Assembly: GCF_019049245.1 (NCBI RefSeq)
Contig: NZ_JAGMUK010000054.1
Coordinates: 300,967-364,966 of the forward strand
Length of the DNA stretch: 64,000 bases
Source: Streptomyces sp. AC555_RSS877
GTDB lineage: Bacteria; Actinomycetota; Actinomycetes; Streptomycetales; Streptomycetaceae
Reading direction: 5' to 3'
The notes beneath the pieces were generated by a model that did not search any database, was not told the origin of the DNA, and was given only the letters and a program-made list of their open reading frames with translations. Of this stretch, positions 24,920 to 32,235 are shown piece by piece (the first letter of the stretch is position 1; each line of letters starts with the position of its first letter). The translations under genes and the position numbers were made by a program.

Positions 24920-26470
24920 ATGACGAGCCCGCAGCCACATCCCTCAGCGCAGACCACCACCCGGGAACCCGGCGGTGGCGGAAACGCGATGGCGTTGCTG
25001 GTCCTCGCGTCCTGCCAGCTGATGGTGGTGCTCGACATCACCATCGTGAACATCGCGCTGCCCGACATCCAGAGCTCCCTGGGCTTCTCCACCACCAGCC
25101 TGGCCTGGGTGGTCAACGCGTACACCCTCACCTTCGGCGGCCTGCTGCTGCTCGGCGGCCGGACCGGCGACATCCTCGGCAGACGGCGCGTGTTCGTCTT
25201 CGGCGTGCTGCTCTTCGTGCTCGCCTCCCTGCTCGGCGGCTTCGCCCAGAACGAGGCCCAACTCCTCGCAGCCCGCGCCCTCCAGGGCGTCGGCGGCGCC
25301 ATCGCGTCCCCGACCGCCCTCTCCCTGGTCAGTACGACCTTCCGCGAAGGACCCGAACGCAACCGGGCCTTCGGCGTCTTCGCCGCGGTCTCGGCGGGCG
25401 GCGGCGCGATCGGGCTGCTCGCCGGCGGAATCCTCGTGGAGTGGCTGAACTGGCGGTGGGTGCTCTTCGTCAACGTCCCGATCGGACTGCTCATCGCCCT
25501 CGCCACACCTCGCTGGATCAAGGAGTCCGAGCGCCACCCGGGCCACTTCGACCTCACCGGCGCGCTGACCTCCACCGTGGGCATGGTCCTGCTGGTGTAC
25601 GGGTTCATCAGGGCCGCGCAGGAAGGCTGGCGGGACGCTCTCACGCTGGCCTCGTTCGCGGCCGCGGTCGTCGTCCTCGTGGCTTTCGTCCTGGTCGAGC
25701 GGCGTTCTCGGCAGCCGATCACCCCGCTCCACATGTTCGCCGACCGCAACCGGGCGGGCACGTACGGAATCATGCTCTGCCTCGCCGCCGCGATCTTCGG
25801 CATGTTCTTCTTCCTCACGCTCTTCGTGCAGAACGTGCTGGACTTCAGCCCGCTGGCAACCGGCTTCGCCTTCCTGCCGGTCAGTGCGGTCATCGCGATC
25901 GGTGCCGGGCTGACCTCGCGCTTCCTGCCCACCTACGGCCCCAAGCCCTTCATGGTCGTTGGCGCGATCCTCGCCGCCGCGGGCCTGGCCTGGCTGACCC
26001 TGACCGACGTCCACTCCACCTACGCGGGCAGTGTCCTCGGTCCGATTCTCGTCTTCAGCCTCGGCATGGGCATGGAGTTCGTCGCGCTCACCCTGATGGC
26101 GCTGTCCAACGTCTCCGTCCGCGAGACCGGTGCTGCCTCCGGACTCCTCAACGCCACCCAGCAGGTGGGCGGGTCGCTCGGTCTGTCCATCCTGGTCACG
26201 ATGTTCGGTACGGCCAGCACCAACGAGGCCGACAAGCAGATCCCACTCTTCCTGGAACAGGCCACCCCCGCCGAACGCCTGCAATTCCAGCGCACCGGGG
26301 AGCTTCCACCGCCCTTCTCCGACGAGGTCCTGACCGCGGGAGTGTCGGCCGCCTTCGTCGTGGCCGCCATCTTCACCGCGGTCGCCGCGATCATCGCCGT
26401 ACTCGTCATCCAGGTCCGGCCCTCCGACCTGGAACGGCTCAAGGGCGGGACGGGGCCGGGGCCGGTCTGA
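24920..26470 (+). CDS. DHA2-family MFS drug transporter (EmrB/QacA type, 14 helices)
   Basis: 516 aa with about 14 hydrophobic segments. The signature VVLDITIVNIALPDIQ lies in helix 1, GRRRVFVFGV after helix 2 and LQGVGGAI in helix 4. Proteins of this group export drugs or metabolites by proton exchange. ATG 24920 (MTSPQPH) was chosen because the conserved part starts at NAMALLVL; an in-frame start at 24860 lies inside the XdhC extension. There is no clear ribosome site. From memory an equivalent pump lies upstream of the second EF-G gene in S. coelicolor. Confidence 0.85.
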   Translation: MTSPQPHPSAQTTTREPGGGGNAMALLVLASCQLMVVLDITIVNIALPDIQSSLGFSTTSLAWVVNAYTLTFGGLLLLGGRTGDILGRRRVFVFGVLLFVLASLLGGFAQNEAQLLAARALQGVGGAIASPTALSLVSTTFREGPERNRAFGVFAAVSAGGGAIGLLAGGILVEWLNWRWVLFVNVPIGLLIALATPRWIKESERHPGHFDLTGALTSTVGMVLLVYGFIRAAQEGWRDALTLASFAAAVVVLVAFVLVERRSRQPITPLHMFADRNRAGTYGIMLCLAAAIFGMFFFLTLFVQNVLDFSPLATGFAFLPVSAVIAIGAGLTSRFLPTYGPKPFMVVGAILAAAGLAWLTLTDVHSTYAGSVLGPILVFSLGMGMEFVALTLMALSNVSVRETGAASGLLNATQQVGGSLGLSILVTMFGTASTNEADKQIPLFLEQATPAERLQFQRTGELPPPFSDEVLTAGVSAAFVVAAIFTAVAAIIAVLVIQVRPSDLERLKGGTGPGPV

Positions 26471-26854
26471 GGGCGGGGCAGCCGTGCGGCTCGTGCCCGG
26501 GCGCGGAAAAGGGCGTGCCCCCGTACTCCTCGGTTCCCTACACTCACCACGAACCACGCACCGCCCACCAGTTCGCGGCGCGTGCCATGACGTGAACGAC
26601 GAGTGAGGGGAGCCGGCCGTGCGTGAGTGCACCGCTGTCGTCGTTCCCCGGCCGCAGTACGACGTGATCCTCGTGTCCTCGCCCGTCCGGTGCCCGCTGC
26701 GCGGCCGGTACCGGATGCCCCGGACGAACGACTGACCACGACGCCCGGTCTGAACTCCGGGCGCACGTACCCCGATCTGACGTGCCGTCAGAAAATCAGT
26801 GCCGTCCGGGAATCGCGCCGCCCTGTCACCGACCCATTCGAAAGGCCACGGGCC
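26471..26854 (+). other. 384-bp leader region upstream of the second EF-G gene
   Basis: This gap holds a possible 38-codon ORF (26619-26735) and then two compact hairpins close together. One has a 7-bp stem CGCCCGG/CCGGGCG around 26742-26764. The other is CTGAC-GTGCC-GTCAG at 26777-26791, followed by AAAATCAG, which could compete for the CTGAC arm. The layout is compatible with a leader peptide and attenuator, but nothing here is proven. Confidence 0.4.
26619..26735 (+). CDS. Possible 38-aa leader or small ORF upstream of EF-G2
   Basis: GTG 26619 has GAGGGG about 9 nt upstream. The reading frame encodes a short basic peptide (MRECTAVVVPRPQYDVILVS ... PRTND) ending at TGA 26733-26735. The third positions are mostly G or C. 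It resembles no protein I know. It could be a leader peptide for the downstream translation-factor gene or chance. Confidence 0.3.
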   Translation: MRECTAVVVPRPQYDVILVSSPVRCPLRGRYRMPRTND

Positions 26855-29026
26855 GTGCGCACCAACCTCAACCCCCTCTCCGCCGTCCGCAACCTCGGCA
26901 TCCTCGCCCACGTCGACGCCGGCAAGACCACCGTCACCGAGCGGATCCTGTACGCCACCGGGACCACGCACAAGCGTGGCGAGGTCCACGACGGCACGAC
27001 CGTCACCGACTTCGACTCCCAGGAGCGCGATCGCGGGATCACCATCTTCGCCGCGGCGGTGAGCTGCGCCTGGGACGGTCACCGGATCAACCTGATCGAC
27101 ACGCCGGGCCATGTCGACTTCGCCGACGAGGTGGAGCGCTCGCTGCGCGTGCTCGACGGAGCGGTCGCCGTGTTCGACGCCGTCGCGGGCGTCGAGCCGC
27201 AGAGCGAGTCGGTGTGGCGGCAGGCGGACCGGCACGGTGTGCCGAGGATCGCGTTCGTCAACAAGCTCGACCGTTCCGGAGCGGATCTCGACACGGCCGT
27301 CGAGTCGATCCGGGAACGGCTGCATCCGGCTCCGCTGGTCGTGCAGTTGCCCATCGGGCGCGAGGACGCCTTCACCGGTGTCGTCGATCTGCTGCGGATG
27401 CGGGCGCTGACCTGGTCCGACGACGGTGAGACGGTTGAGGAAGGTCCGGTGCCGGAGGGTCTGCGCGAGGAGGCGCTCAGGCGGCGTCGGGCGCTGGAGG
27501 AGGCGGTGGCCGAACTGCATCCGGGCGCGCTGGAGGAATTCTGTATGCAGTCGACGGTGGGCGTGCCGTCGGCCGACGGTATGGCGCGGGCCGACGGTAT
27601 GCAGTCGACCGGCGACCTGCCCGCGCTCGACCAGCCCGCGCTCGACTGGCCCGCGCTCGACTGGCCCGCGCTCGACACGCACACGCTCGTCGACGCCCTG
27701 CGCGACCTCACGCGTACCGGCGAGGGCGTGGTCGTGCTGTGCGGCTCCGCCTACCGCAACCGCGGGATCGAGCCGTTGCTCGACGCCGTCGTGGCGTACC
27801 TGCCGTCGCCGCTCGACGTGCCCGCCGTGCGCGGCACGCGCGACGACGGCACGGAACAGGAACGGGCGGCCGACCCGGAGGCGCCCTTCGCGGCGCTGGC
27901 GTTCAAGGTGACCGCCACCGCGACGGGCCGGCTGACCTATCTGCGGGTGTACTCGGGAACGATCGGAAAGGGGGCCACCGTGATGGACGCGGGTGCGCGG
28001 CGCACCGAGCGGATCGGGCGGATCCTGCGGGTGCAGGCCGACCGGCACGCCCGGTTGGAGCAAGCGGTCGCCGGGGACATCGTCGCCGTGGTCGGACTGA
28101 AGTCGGCCCGAGCCGGCTCGACGCTGTGTGCGCCGGACGCCCCGCTCGTCCTCGAACCGCCCGGCGTGGCCGAACCGGTGGTCTCCGTGGCGGTGGAGGC
28201 ACGCCGGTCCACCGACACCGACCGGCTGGCCACGGCGCTGGCGCGGCTGGCCGAGGAGGACCCGTCGCTGGTGGTCCGGACCGACCCCGAGACCGGTCAG
28301 ACACTGCTGTCCGGCATGGGCGAGCTGCATCTGGAGGTCGCGGTGGAGAAGGTCCGGCGCGACCAGTCGCTGGGGGTCGCCGTCGGCCGGCCGAGGGTGG
28401 CGTACCGGGAGACGGTCGCCCGCGGGGTGTCCGGCCTGGTGTACCGGCACGTCAAACAGGACGGTGGATCAGGGCAGTTCGCGCACGTCGTCCTCGACGT
28501 GGAACCGTTGGGCCTGGAGAACGGCACGGGCTTCGAGTTCCGGTCCGTCGTCGTGGGCGGGCGGGTGCCGCAGGAGTACGTCCGGGCGGTCGAGGCGGGC
28601 TGCCGGGACGCCCTCGCCGAGGGACCGATCGGCGGGCACCCGGTGACCGGGCTGCGCGTCACCCTCACCGACGGGGCGACCCATGTGAAGGACTCCTCGG
28701 ACACGGCCTTCCGTACGGCAGGCCGGTTCGCGCTCCGGGAAGCCCTGCGCGCCTCGGCGATGACCCTGCTGGAACCGGTCGTCGAGGTCACGGTCACCGT
28801 GCCCGAGGACGCCGTCGGCACCGTCCTCGGCGACCTCGCCGCACGACGGGGCCGGGTCTCCGGCTCGGCCACGCGAGCGGGGTCGGCGGTCGTCACCGCG
28901 ACCGTCCCGTTGGCCGAACTGTTCGGCTACGCGACCCGGTTGCGCAGCCGTACCCAGGGCCGCGGCACCTTCACAGCCCGGCCCACCGGATACGCCCCGG
29001 CACCGGTCACCGCACCGATGCGGTGA
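26855..29026 (+). CDS. Second elongation factor G / ribosomal-protection-like GTPase
   Basis: 723 aa. A full EF-G architecture. G1 is AHVDAGKTT (18-26), followed by a switch I segment with DRGITI, G3 DTPGHVDF and G4 NKLD. Domain II is around VTATATGRLTYLRVYSG. Domains III-V include LSGMGELHLEV and a C-terminal RSRTQGRGTF. It moves or displaces tRNA/mRNA or a drug on the ribosome; paralogues confer fusidic acid or stress-related phenotypes. GTG 26855 follows GAAAGG. Between ~residues 229 and 273 the G' region carries an unusual repeat-rich insertion (MQST...DGM...PALD). From memory it corresponds to S. coelicolor SCO6589 (fusB). Confidence 0.85.
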   Translation: MRTNLNPLSAVRNLGILAHVDAGKTTVTERILYATGTTHKRGEVHDGTTVTDFDSQERDRGITIFAAAVSCAWDGHRINLIDTPGHVDFADEVERSLRVLDGAVAVFDAVAGVEPQSESVWRQADRHGVPRIAFVNKLDRSGADLDTAVESIRERLHPAPLVVQLPIGREDAFTGVVDLLRMRALTWSDDGETVEEGPVPEGLREEALRRRRALEEAVAELHPGALEEFCMQSTVGVPSADGMARADGMQSTGDLPALDQPALDWPALDWPALDTHTLVDALRDLTRTGEGVVVLCGSAYRNRGIEPLLDAVVAYLPSPLDVPAVRGTRDDGTEQERAADPEAPFAALAFKVTATATGRLTYLRVYSGTIGKGATVMDAGARRTERIGRILRVQADRHARLEQAVAGDIVAVVGLKSARAGSTLCAPDAPLVLEPPGVAEPVVSVAVEARRSTDTDRLATALARLAEEDPSLVVRTDPETGQTLLSGMGELHLEVAVEKVRRDQSLGVAVGRPRVAYRETVARGVSGLVYRHVKQDGGSGQFAHVVLDVEPLGLENGTGFEFRSVVVGGRVPQEYVRAVEAGCRDALAEGPIGGHPVTGLRVTLTDGATHVKDSSDTAFRTAGRFALREALRASAMTLLEPVVEVTVTVPEDAVGTVLGDLAARRGRVSGSATRAGSAVVTATVPLAELFGYATRLRSRTQGRGTFTARPTGYAPAPVTAPMR
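27623..27676 (+). repeat. In-frame 15-bp tandem repeat inside EF-G2
   Basis: Units GCGCTCGACYRGCCC lie at 27623-27637, 27638-27652 and 27653-27667, with a partial fourth at 27668-27676. They encode repeated ALDxP pentapeptides. The unit length is a multiple of three, so changes in copy number would keep the frame. Confidence 0.9.
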
Positions 29027-29057
29027 CGAGGTGACGCGGGTACCGCGGTGACCGACA

Positions 29058-29091
29058 GGCGGCCCCACCTGTACCCAAGGGTGGGGCCGCC
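29058..29091 (+). terminator. Terminator after EF-G2
   Basis: Perfect 12-bp stem (29058-29069 with 29080-29091), 10-nt loop, 32 nt after the EF-G2 stop. Confidence 0.85.
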
Positions 29092-29120
29092 CCGGTTCCC
29101 GGGTACACACGACAGTTGAC

Positions 29121-29173
29121 GGCACGGCACGGCACGGCACGGCACGGCACGGCACGGCACGGCACGGCACGGC
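29121..29173. repeat. Pentanucleotide microsatellite (GGCAC)10
   Basis: Ten uninterrupted copies of GGCAC run from 29121 to 29170, plus GGC. The tract sits between the EF-G2 terminator and the alpha/beta hydrolase gene, ~115 bp from the hydrolase start. Pure short tandem repeats of this length are uncommon in Streptomyces chromosomes. Confidence 0.95.
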
Positions 29174-29285
29174 CGGGTTCGGGGCGTCGTACGCCGGCGC
29201 GCGGCGCCTGAGCGGTGGTCCCCAGGTCCCCGCCCCGGCCGCAATCCGGTTGCCGGGGCGGGGACCCGTTGAAAGGCTCACGCTC

Positions 29286-30209
29286 ATGCCCACCTTCTCC
29301 GCGTCCGACGGAACCCGCCTCGCCTACCACGTGTCCGGTGACGGACCGCCCCTGATCTGTCTGCCCGGTGGCCCGATGCAGGACTCGGTCTACCTGGGCG
29401 ACCTGGGCGGTCTGACCGCCCACCGCACCCTGATCCGCCTGGACCTGCGGGGCACGGGCCGTTCGGCGAGGCCGGCGGACCCGGCGTCGTACCGCTGCGA
29501 CCGCCTGGTCGACGACGTGGAGGCGCTCCGTGAGGAGCTGGGCCTGGACCGGGTGGACCTCCTCGGCCACTCGGCCGGTGCGAACCTGGCGGTCCTCCAT
29601 ACGGCCCGGCACCCCGACCGCGTCGCACGCCTCGCGCTGATCACCCCGAGTGTCCACGCGGTCGGCGTCGAGATCACCGCCGAGGACCGTCTGAGCACCG
29701 CACGCCTGCGCCGGGACGAACCGTGGTTCACCCCGGCGCACGAGGCCCTGGAAGCGATCACCGCCGGCCGTGCGGCCCCCGACGACTGGCAGGCCGTCGC
29801 CCCCTTCTGGTTCGCCCGCTGGGACGAGGAGGCGAGGGCCGTACGGGAGGCGGAGGAGAGACAGCGCAATGACGAGGCGGCGGCCGTGTACGCCGCCGAG
29901 GGCGCGTTCGACCCGGCCGCCACCCGCGCGGCCCTCGCCGGTCTCGCCGCTCCGGTGTTCGTCCTGGCCGGAGAGGTGGACGTGGCGGCACCACCACGCG
30001 CCGTGGCGGAGTACGCGGGCCTGTTCCCGAACGCCGAGGTGGTCGTCCAGTCCGGCGCCGCGCACTTCCCGTGGCTGGACGACGCGGGGCGGTTCGTGAC
30101 GGCGTTCCTGGAACGGGTGTCACAGGGGGCCGGCCCGAAGGTGTCCCCGCAGGTCAGCAGTCCCGGAACTCCGGCGACTGATTCAGCACCTGCGACCGCA
30201 CCGACGTGA
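29286..30209 (+). CDS. Alpha/beta hydrolase (proline iminopeptidase-like)
   Basis: 307 aa. The nucleophile elbow GHSAG (Ser96) lies in VDLLGHSAGANLAV, an oxyanion motif LPGGPM at 26-31 and the late histidine in GAAHFPWLDD. Cleaves an ester, amide or similar bond; substrate unknown. ATG 29286 follows GAAAGG. The last ~20 residues (after FLERVSQ) are Pro/Ser/Thr-rich and overlap the convergent SCO5389-like gene by 56 nt, so the original stop may have been lost. The GGCAC microsatellite lies in its upstream region. Confidence 0.85.
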   Translation: MPTFSASDGTRLAYHVSGDGPPLICLPGGPMQDSVYLGDLGGLTAHRTLIRLDLRGTGRSARPADPASYRCDRLVDDVEALREELGLDRVDLLGHSAGANLAVLHTARHPDRVARLALITPSVHAVGVEITAEDRLSTARLRRDEPWFTPAHEALEAITAGRAAPDDWQAVAPFWFARWDEEARAVREAEERQRNDEAAAVYAAEGAFDPAATRAALAGLAAPVFVLAGEVDVAAPPRAVAEYAGLFPNAEVVVQSGAAHFPWLDDAGRFVTAFLERVSQGAGPKVSPQVSSPGTPATDSAPATAPT

Positions 30210-30546
30210 ACCGCCCGTACGTCTCACCGTCGCGGGACTCCGGCCGGAACGCCGCCACCCGGTGGCAGTTCTGGAAGGCGAGCGCCACCCCGAAGTGGCG
30301 CTCCAGGCTGCCGCGGATCGCGTCGCTGGCCAGGGCGCGCAGCAGCTGGCCGCGCTCCCGCTCGGACGGGGGAGGGGTCTGGTTGTCGGTGAACTCCGCC
30401 TGTCCGCCCTTCAGTTCGGCCGCGAGGGAGGCGACGAGGTCGTAGGCGTACGGCAGGGAGGTGCGGACGGTGTCCACGAAGTCCTCCTCGCGGATGTCAC
30501 CGTGCTCGGCCTCGGCGAGAAGCTGGGGGGAGACGTCGAGAGACAT
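30154..30546 (-). CDS. SCO5389-family conserved actinomycete protein
   Basis: 130 aa. Begins SLDVSPQLLAEAEHGDI and contains DNQTPPPSERERGQLLRA, AIRGSLERHFGV and a C-terminal LNQSPEFRDC, all features I associate with the small SCO5389 family of unknown function. No signal peptide or membrane segment. It follows the CooC-like ATPase gene by 51 nt on the same strand, which suggests a joint function. Its 3' end overlaps the convergent hydrolase gene. Confidence 0.75.
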   Translation of the reverse strand: MSLDVSPQLLAEAEHGDIREEDFVDTVRTSLPYAYDLVASLAAELKGGQAEFTDNQTPPPSERERGQLLRALASDAIRGSLERHFGVALAFQNCHRVAAFRPESRDGETYGRFTSVRSQVLNQSPEFRDC

Positions 30547-30597
30547 GTGCTGGGGTTCCTGTCCGGTTGTCGTGGGGTGAGGGGGCGGGCGAGGGGG

Positions 30598-31554
30598 TCA
30601 GGCGAGGGCGGCGGGGCCCGGCACGAAGTCCGGGTCCACCTGTGCGGCGAGGTCGAGGCCGGTCGCCTTGTCGGCCCAGGCCCGCGCGTTGCGCAGGTGG
30701 AACTCGACGGCGTGACGGTGATGCGTCGCCCAGTCTCTGGGGTGGGCGTCGACGGCCTCGCGCAGGATGGTCAGGGCGTGCCGGTTGTGCGGCTCGAGCG
30801 TGTCCAAGCCGCCCTCGGTACGGCCCTGTTCGGCCGAGCGCACCCAGGGGGAGTGCACCAGGTGCGTCAGGAGGTCGTCGCCGACGTGTTCCTTGAGGAA
30901 CAGCAGGTCGTCCTCGCCGGTCACCTTGTTGCCGACCACGGCGACGCGGATCCCGAACTCCCGGGCGTGGTCCCGGTACTGGCGGTACACCGAGACGCCC
31001 TTGCGGGTGGGTTCGGCCACCAGGAAGGTCATGTCGAAGCGGGTGAACAGGCCGGAGGCGAACGCGTCCGCGCCGGCCGTCATGTCGACGACGACGTACT
31101 CGCCGGGGCCGTCGACCAGGTGGTTGAGGTAGAGCTCCACGCCGCCGAGCTTGGAGTGGTAGCAGGCCACCCCGAGGTCGCTCTCGTCGAACTCGCCGGT
31201 CGCCATCATCGGCACCTCGCCCACCCGCCGGACGTGCCGCGCGTGCAGCTCGTCGTCGCCGAGCAGGCGCAGCAGGCGTGAGCCGGTGCCGGGCGGGGTC
31301 GTCTTGATCATGGCCTCGCGGGAGGGGATGCGCGGGTTGGTGCCGCGCAGCAGGTCCTTGATCTCGTCGAGGTGAGCCCCGAGCGGAGGGGCGCCCAGGG
31401 GTCCGTCGTCCTGGCCGAGCGCCTCGGCCAGGTGCTGGTTGATGTCACCGTCGATGGCGAGGACCGGCGCGCCGGAGCCTGCCAGATGCCGGGTGAAGAG
31501 CGCCGACAGGGTGGTCTTGCCGCTGCCGCCCTTGCCGACGAACGCGATCCGCAC
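30598..31554 (-). CDS. CooC/MinD-family ATPase, likely metal-handling maturation protein
   Basis: 318 aa. A deviant Walker A motif GKGGSGKTT (residues 7-15) follows the first beta strand directly, and VVDMTAGADAF and VVGNKVTGE are further nucleotide-site segments typical of the CooC branch of the MinD/ParA ATPases. CooC inserts nickel into carbon monoxide dehydrogenase; relatives are unassigned ATPases. The GTG start has AAGGTGGAG upstream. A Zur-box-like 15-mer sits 17 nt before the start codon. It is divergent from the predicted nickel-regulated operon, which fits a metal-related role (inference). Confidence 0.8.
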   Translation of the reverse strand: MRIAFVGKGGSGKTTLSALFTRHLAGSGAPVLAIDGDINQHLAEALGQDDGPLGAPPLGAHLDEIKDLLRGTNPRIPSREAMIKTTPPGTGSRLLRLLGDDELHARHVRRVGEVPMMATGEFDESDLGVACYHSKLGGVELYLNHLVDGPGEYVVVDMTAGADAFASGLFTRFDMTFLVAEPTRKGVSVYRQYRDHAREFGIRVAVVGNKVTGEDDLLFLKEHVGDDLLTHLVHSPWVRSAEQGRTEGGLDTLEPHNRHALTILREAVDAHPRDWATHHRHAVEFHLRNARAWADKATGLDLAAQVDPDFVPGPAALA

Positions 31555-31570
31555 TACCGCTCCACCTTTT

Positions 31571-31585
31571 TGAAAATGGATGTCA
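31571..31585 (-). promoter_or_regulatory. Zur-box-like sequence upstream of the CooC-like gene
   Basis: TGAAAATGGATGTCA on the plus strand. The left half matches the actinomycete Zur consensus (TGAAAAT) exactly and the right half only partly (..T.TCA), 11 of 15 against TGAAAATCATTTTCA as I recall it. It is placed just upstream of the ribosome site of the minus-strand gene. Confidence 0.4.
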
Positions 31586-31677
31586 TGTCGGTAGGTTGTA
31601 GGTGTGACTCGGGGGTGTCAAATCAGGCCGCAGTCCCGGGGTGGTGGCAGGGGTGCGTTGATCACCCTTCCGGCTTA

Positions 31678-31694
31678 ATGCATATGATGTGCAA
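31678..31694 (+). promoter_or_regulatory. Nur-box-like operator over the -10 of the GNAT-binding protein-permease-MFS operon
   Basis: ATGCATATGATGTGCAA fits the Streptomyces Nur pattern TGCaa-N5-ttGCA: TGC at 31679-31681 and GCA at 31691-31693. It contains TATGAT (31683-31688), a good -10, with TTGATC at 31658-31663 as a possible -35 (19-bp spacing). Transcription would then start about 31695, at a GTG codon, implying a leaderless mRNA. Nickel-bound Nur would block the promoter directly. Confidence 0.55.
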
Positions 31695-32231
31695 GTGCTT
31701 AACTACAGCATCAGGGCGGCCGGCCCGGACGACCTCGATGGTGCGCGAGCCGTCATGCTCGACACCGTCTACCGCGACTTCGGCACCGGGTACGTGCCCC
31801 GCTGGCACGCCGACATCGTCGACCCTGCCGCCGCCTACCTCACCCCCGCGCGCCACACCCTGCTGGTCGCCGTCGACCCGGGCGACGCGGCCGTCGTGGC
31901 CACCGCCGCCCTCGACTCCCGCGGCCCGGCCCACCCGCCGAACCCCCGCCACCTCGCCGAGAGCTACCCCTGTGGCGAGACGGCCCAACTGCGCCGGGTG
32001 TACGTGCGCCCCGGGCACCGCAGGCGCGGCCTCGCCCGGCGCCTGGTCGACGACCTGCTCGCCTTCGCGGCCGCCGACGGTGGCTACCGTGCCGTCTACC
32101 TGCACACCGACCCCGCAGTGCCCGGCGCCGAGCCCTTCTGGCGGTCCCTCGGCAAGATCGTCCACGACGAGCGCGAGGATCCCGGCGGCGGCAACGGCGT
32201 CGTCCACTTCGAGATCCCGCTGGGGCGGTGA
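31695..32231 (+). CDS. GNAT-family N-acetyltransferase
   Basis: 178 aa. The acetyl-CoA loop is visible as RRVYVRPGHRRRGLARRLVDDL. The C-terminal half has the usual V-shaped core segments (YLHTDP, EPFWRSLG). The substrate is unknown. GTG 31695 was chosen because it coincides with the predicted transcription start; GTG 31689 adds two residues. It is the first gene of a four-gene operon, 4 nt before the solute-binding lipoprotein gene. An acetyltransferase travelling with an uptake system and an MFS exporter could modify the imported or exported chelator (inference). Confidence 0.8.
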   Translation: MLNYSIRAAGPDDLDGARAVMLDTVYRDFGTGYVPRWHADIVDPAAAYLTPARHTLLVAVDPGDAAVVATAALDSRGPAHPPNPRHLAESYPCGETAQLRRVYVRPGHRRRGLARRLVDDLLAFAAADGGYRAVYLHTDPAVPGAEPFWRSLGKIVHDEREDPGGGNGVVHFEIPLGR

Positions 32232-32235
32232 CGGC

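Noticed and set aside
24944..28450. Long minus-strand open frame (1168 codons) opposite the DHA2 pump and EF-G2 genes.
   Set aside because: It is antisense to two well-supported plus-strand genes. Its translation is rich in Arg, Gly and Glu with no recognisable motif, which is the usual shadow of high-G+C codon bias.
29121..29173. GGCAC tract considered as a CRISPR or other spacer-repeat array.
   Set aside because: Units are 5 bp with no spacers, so it is a simple microsatellite.
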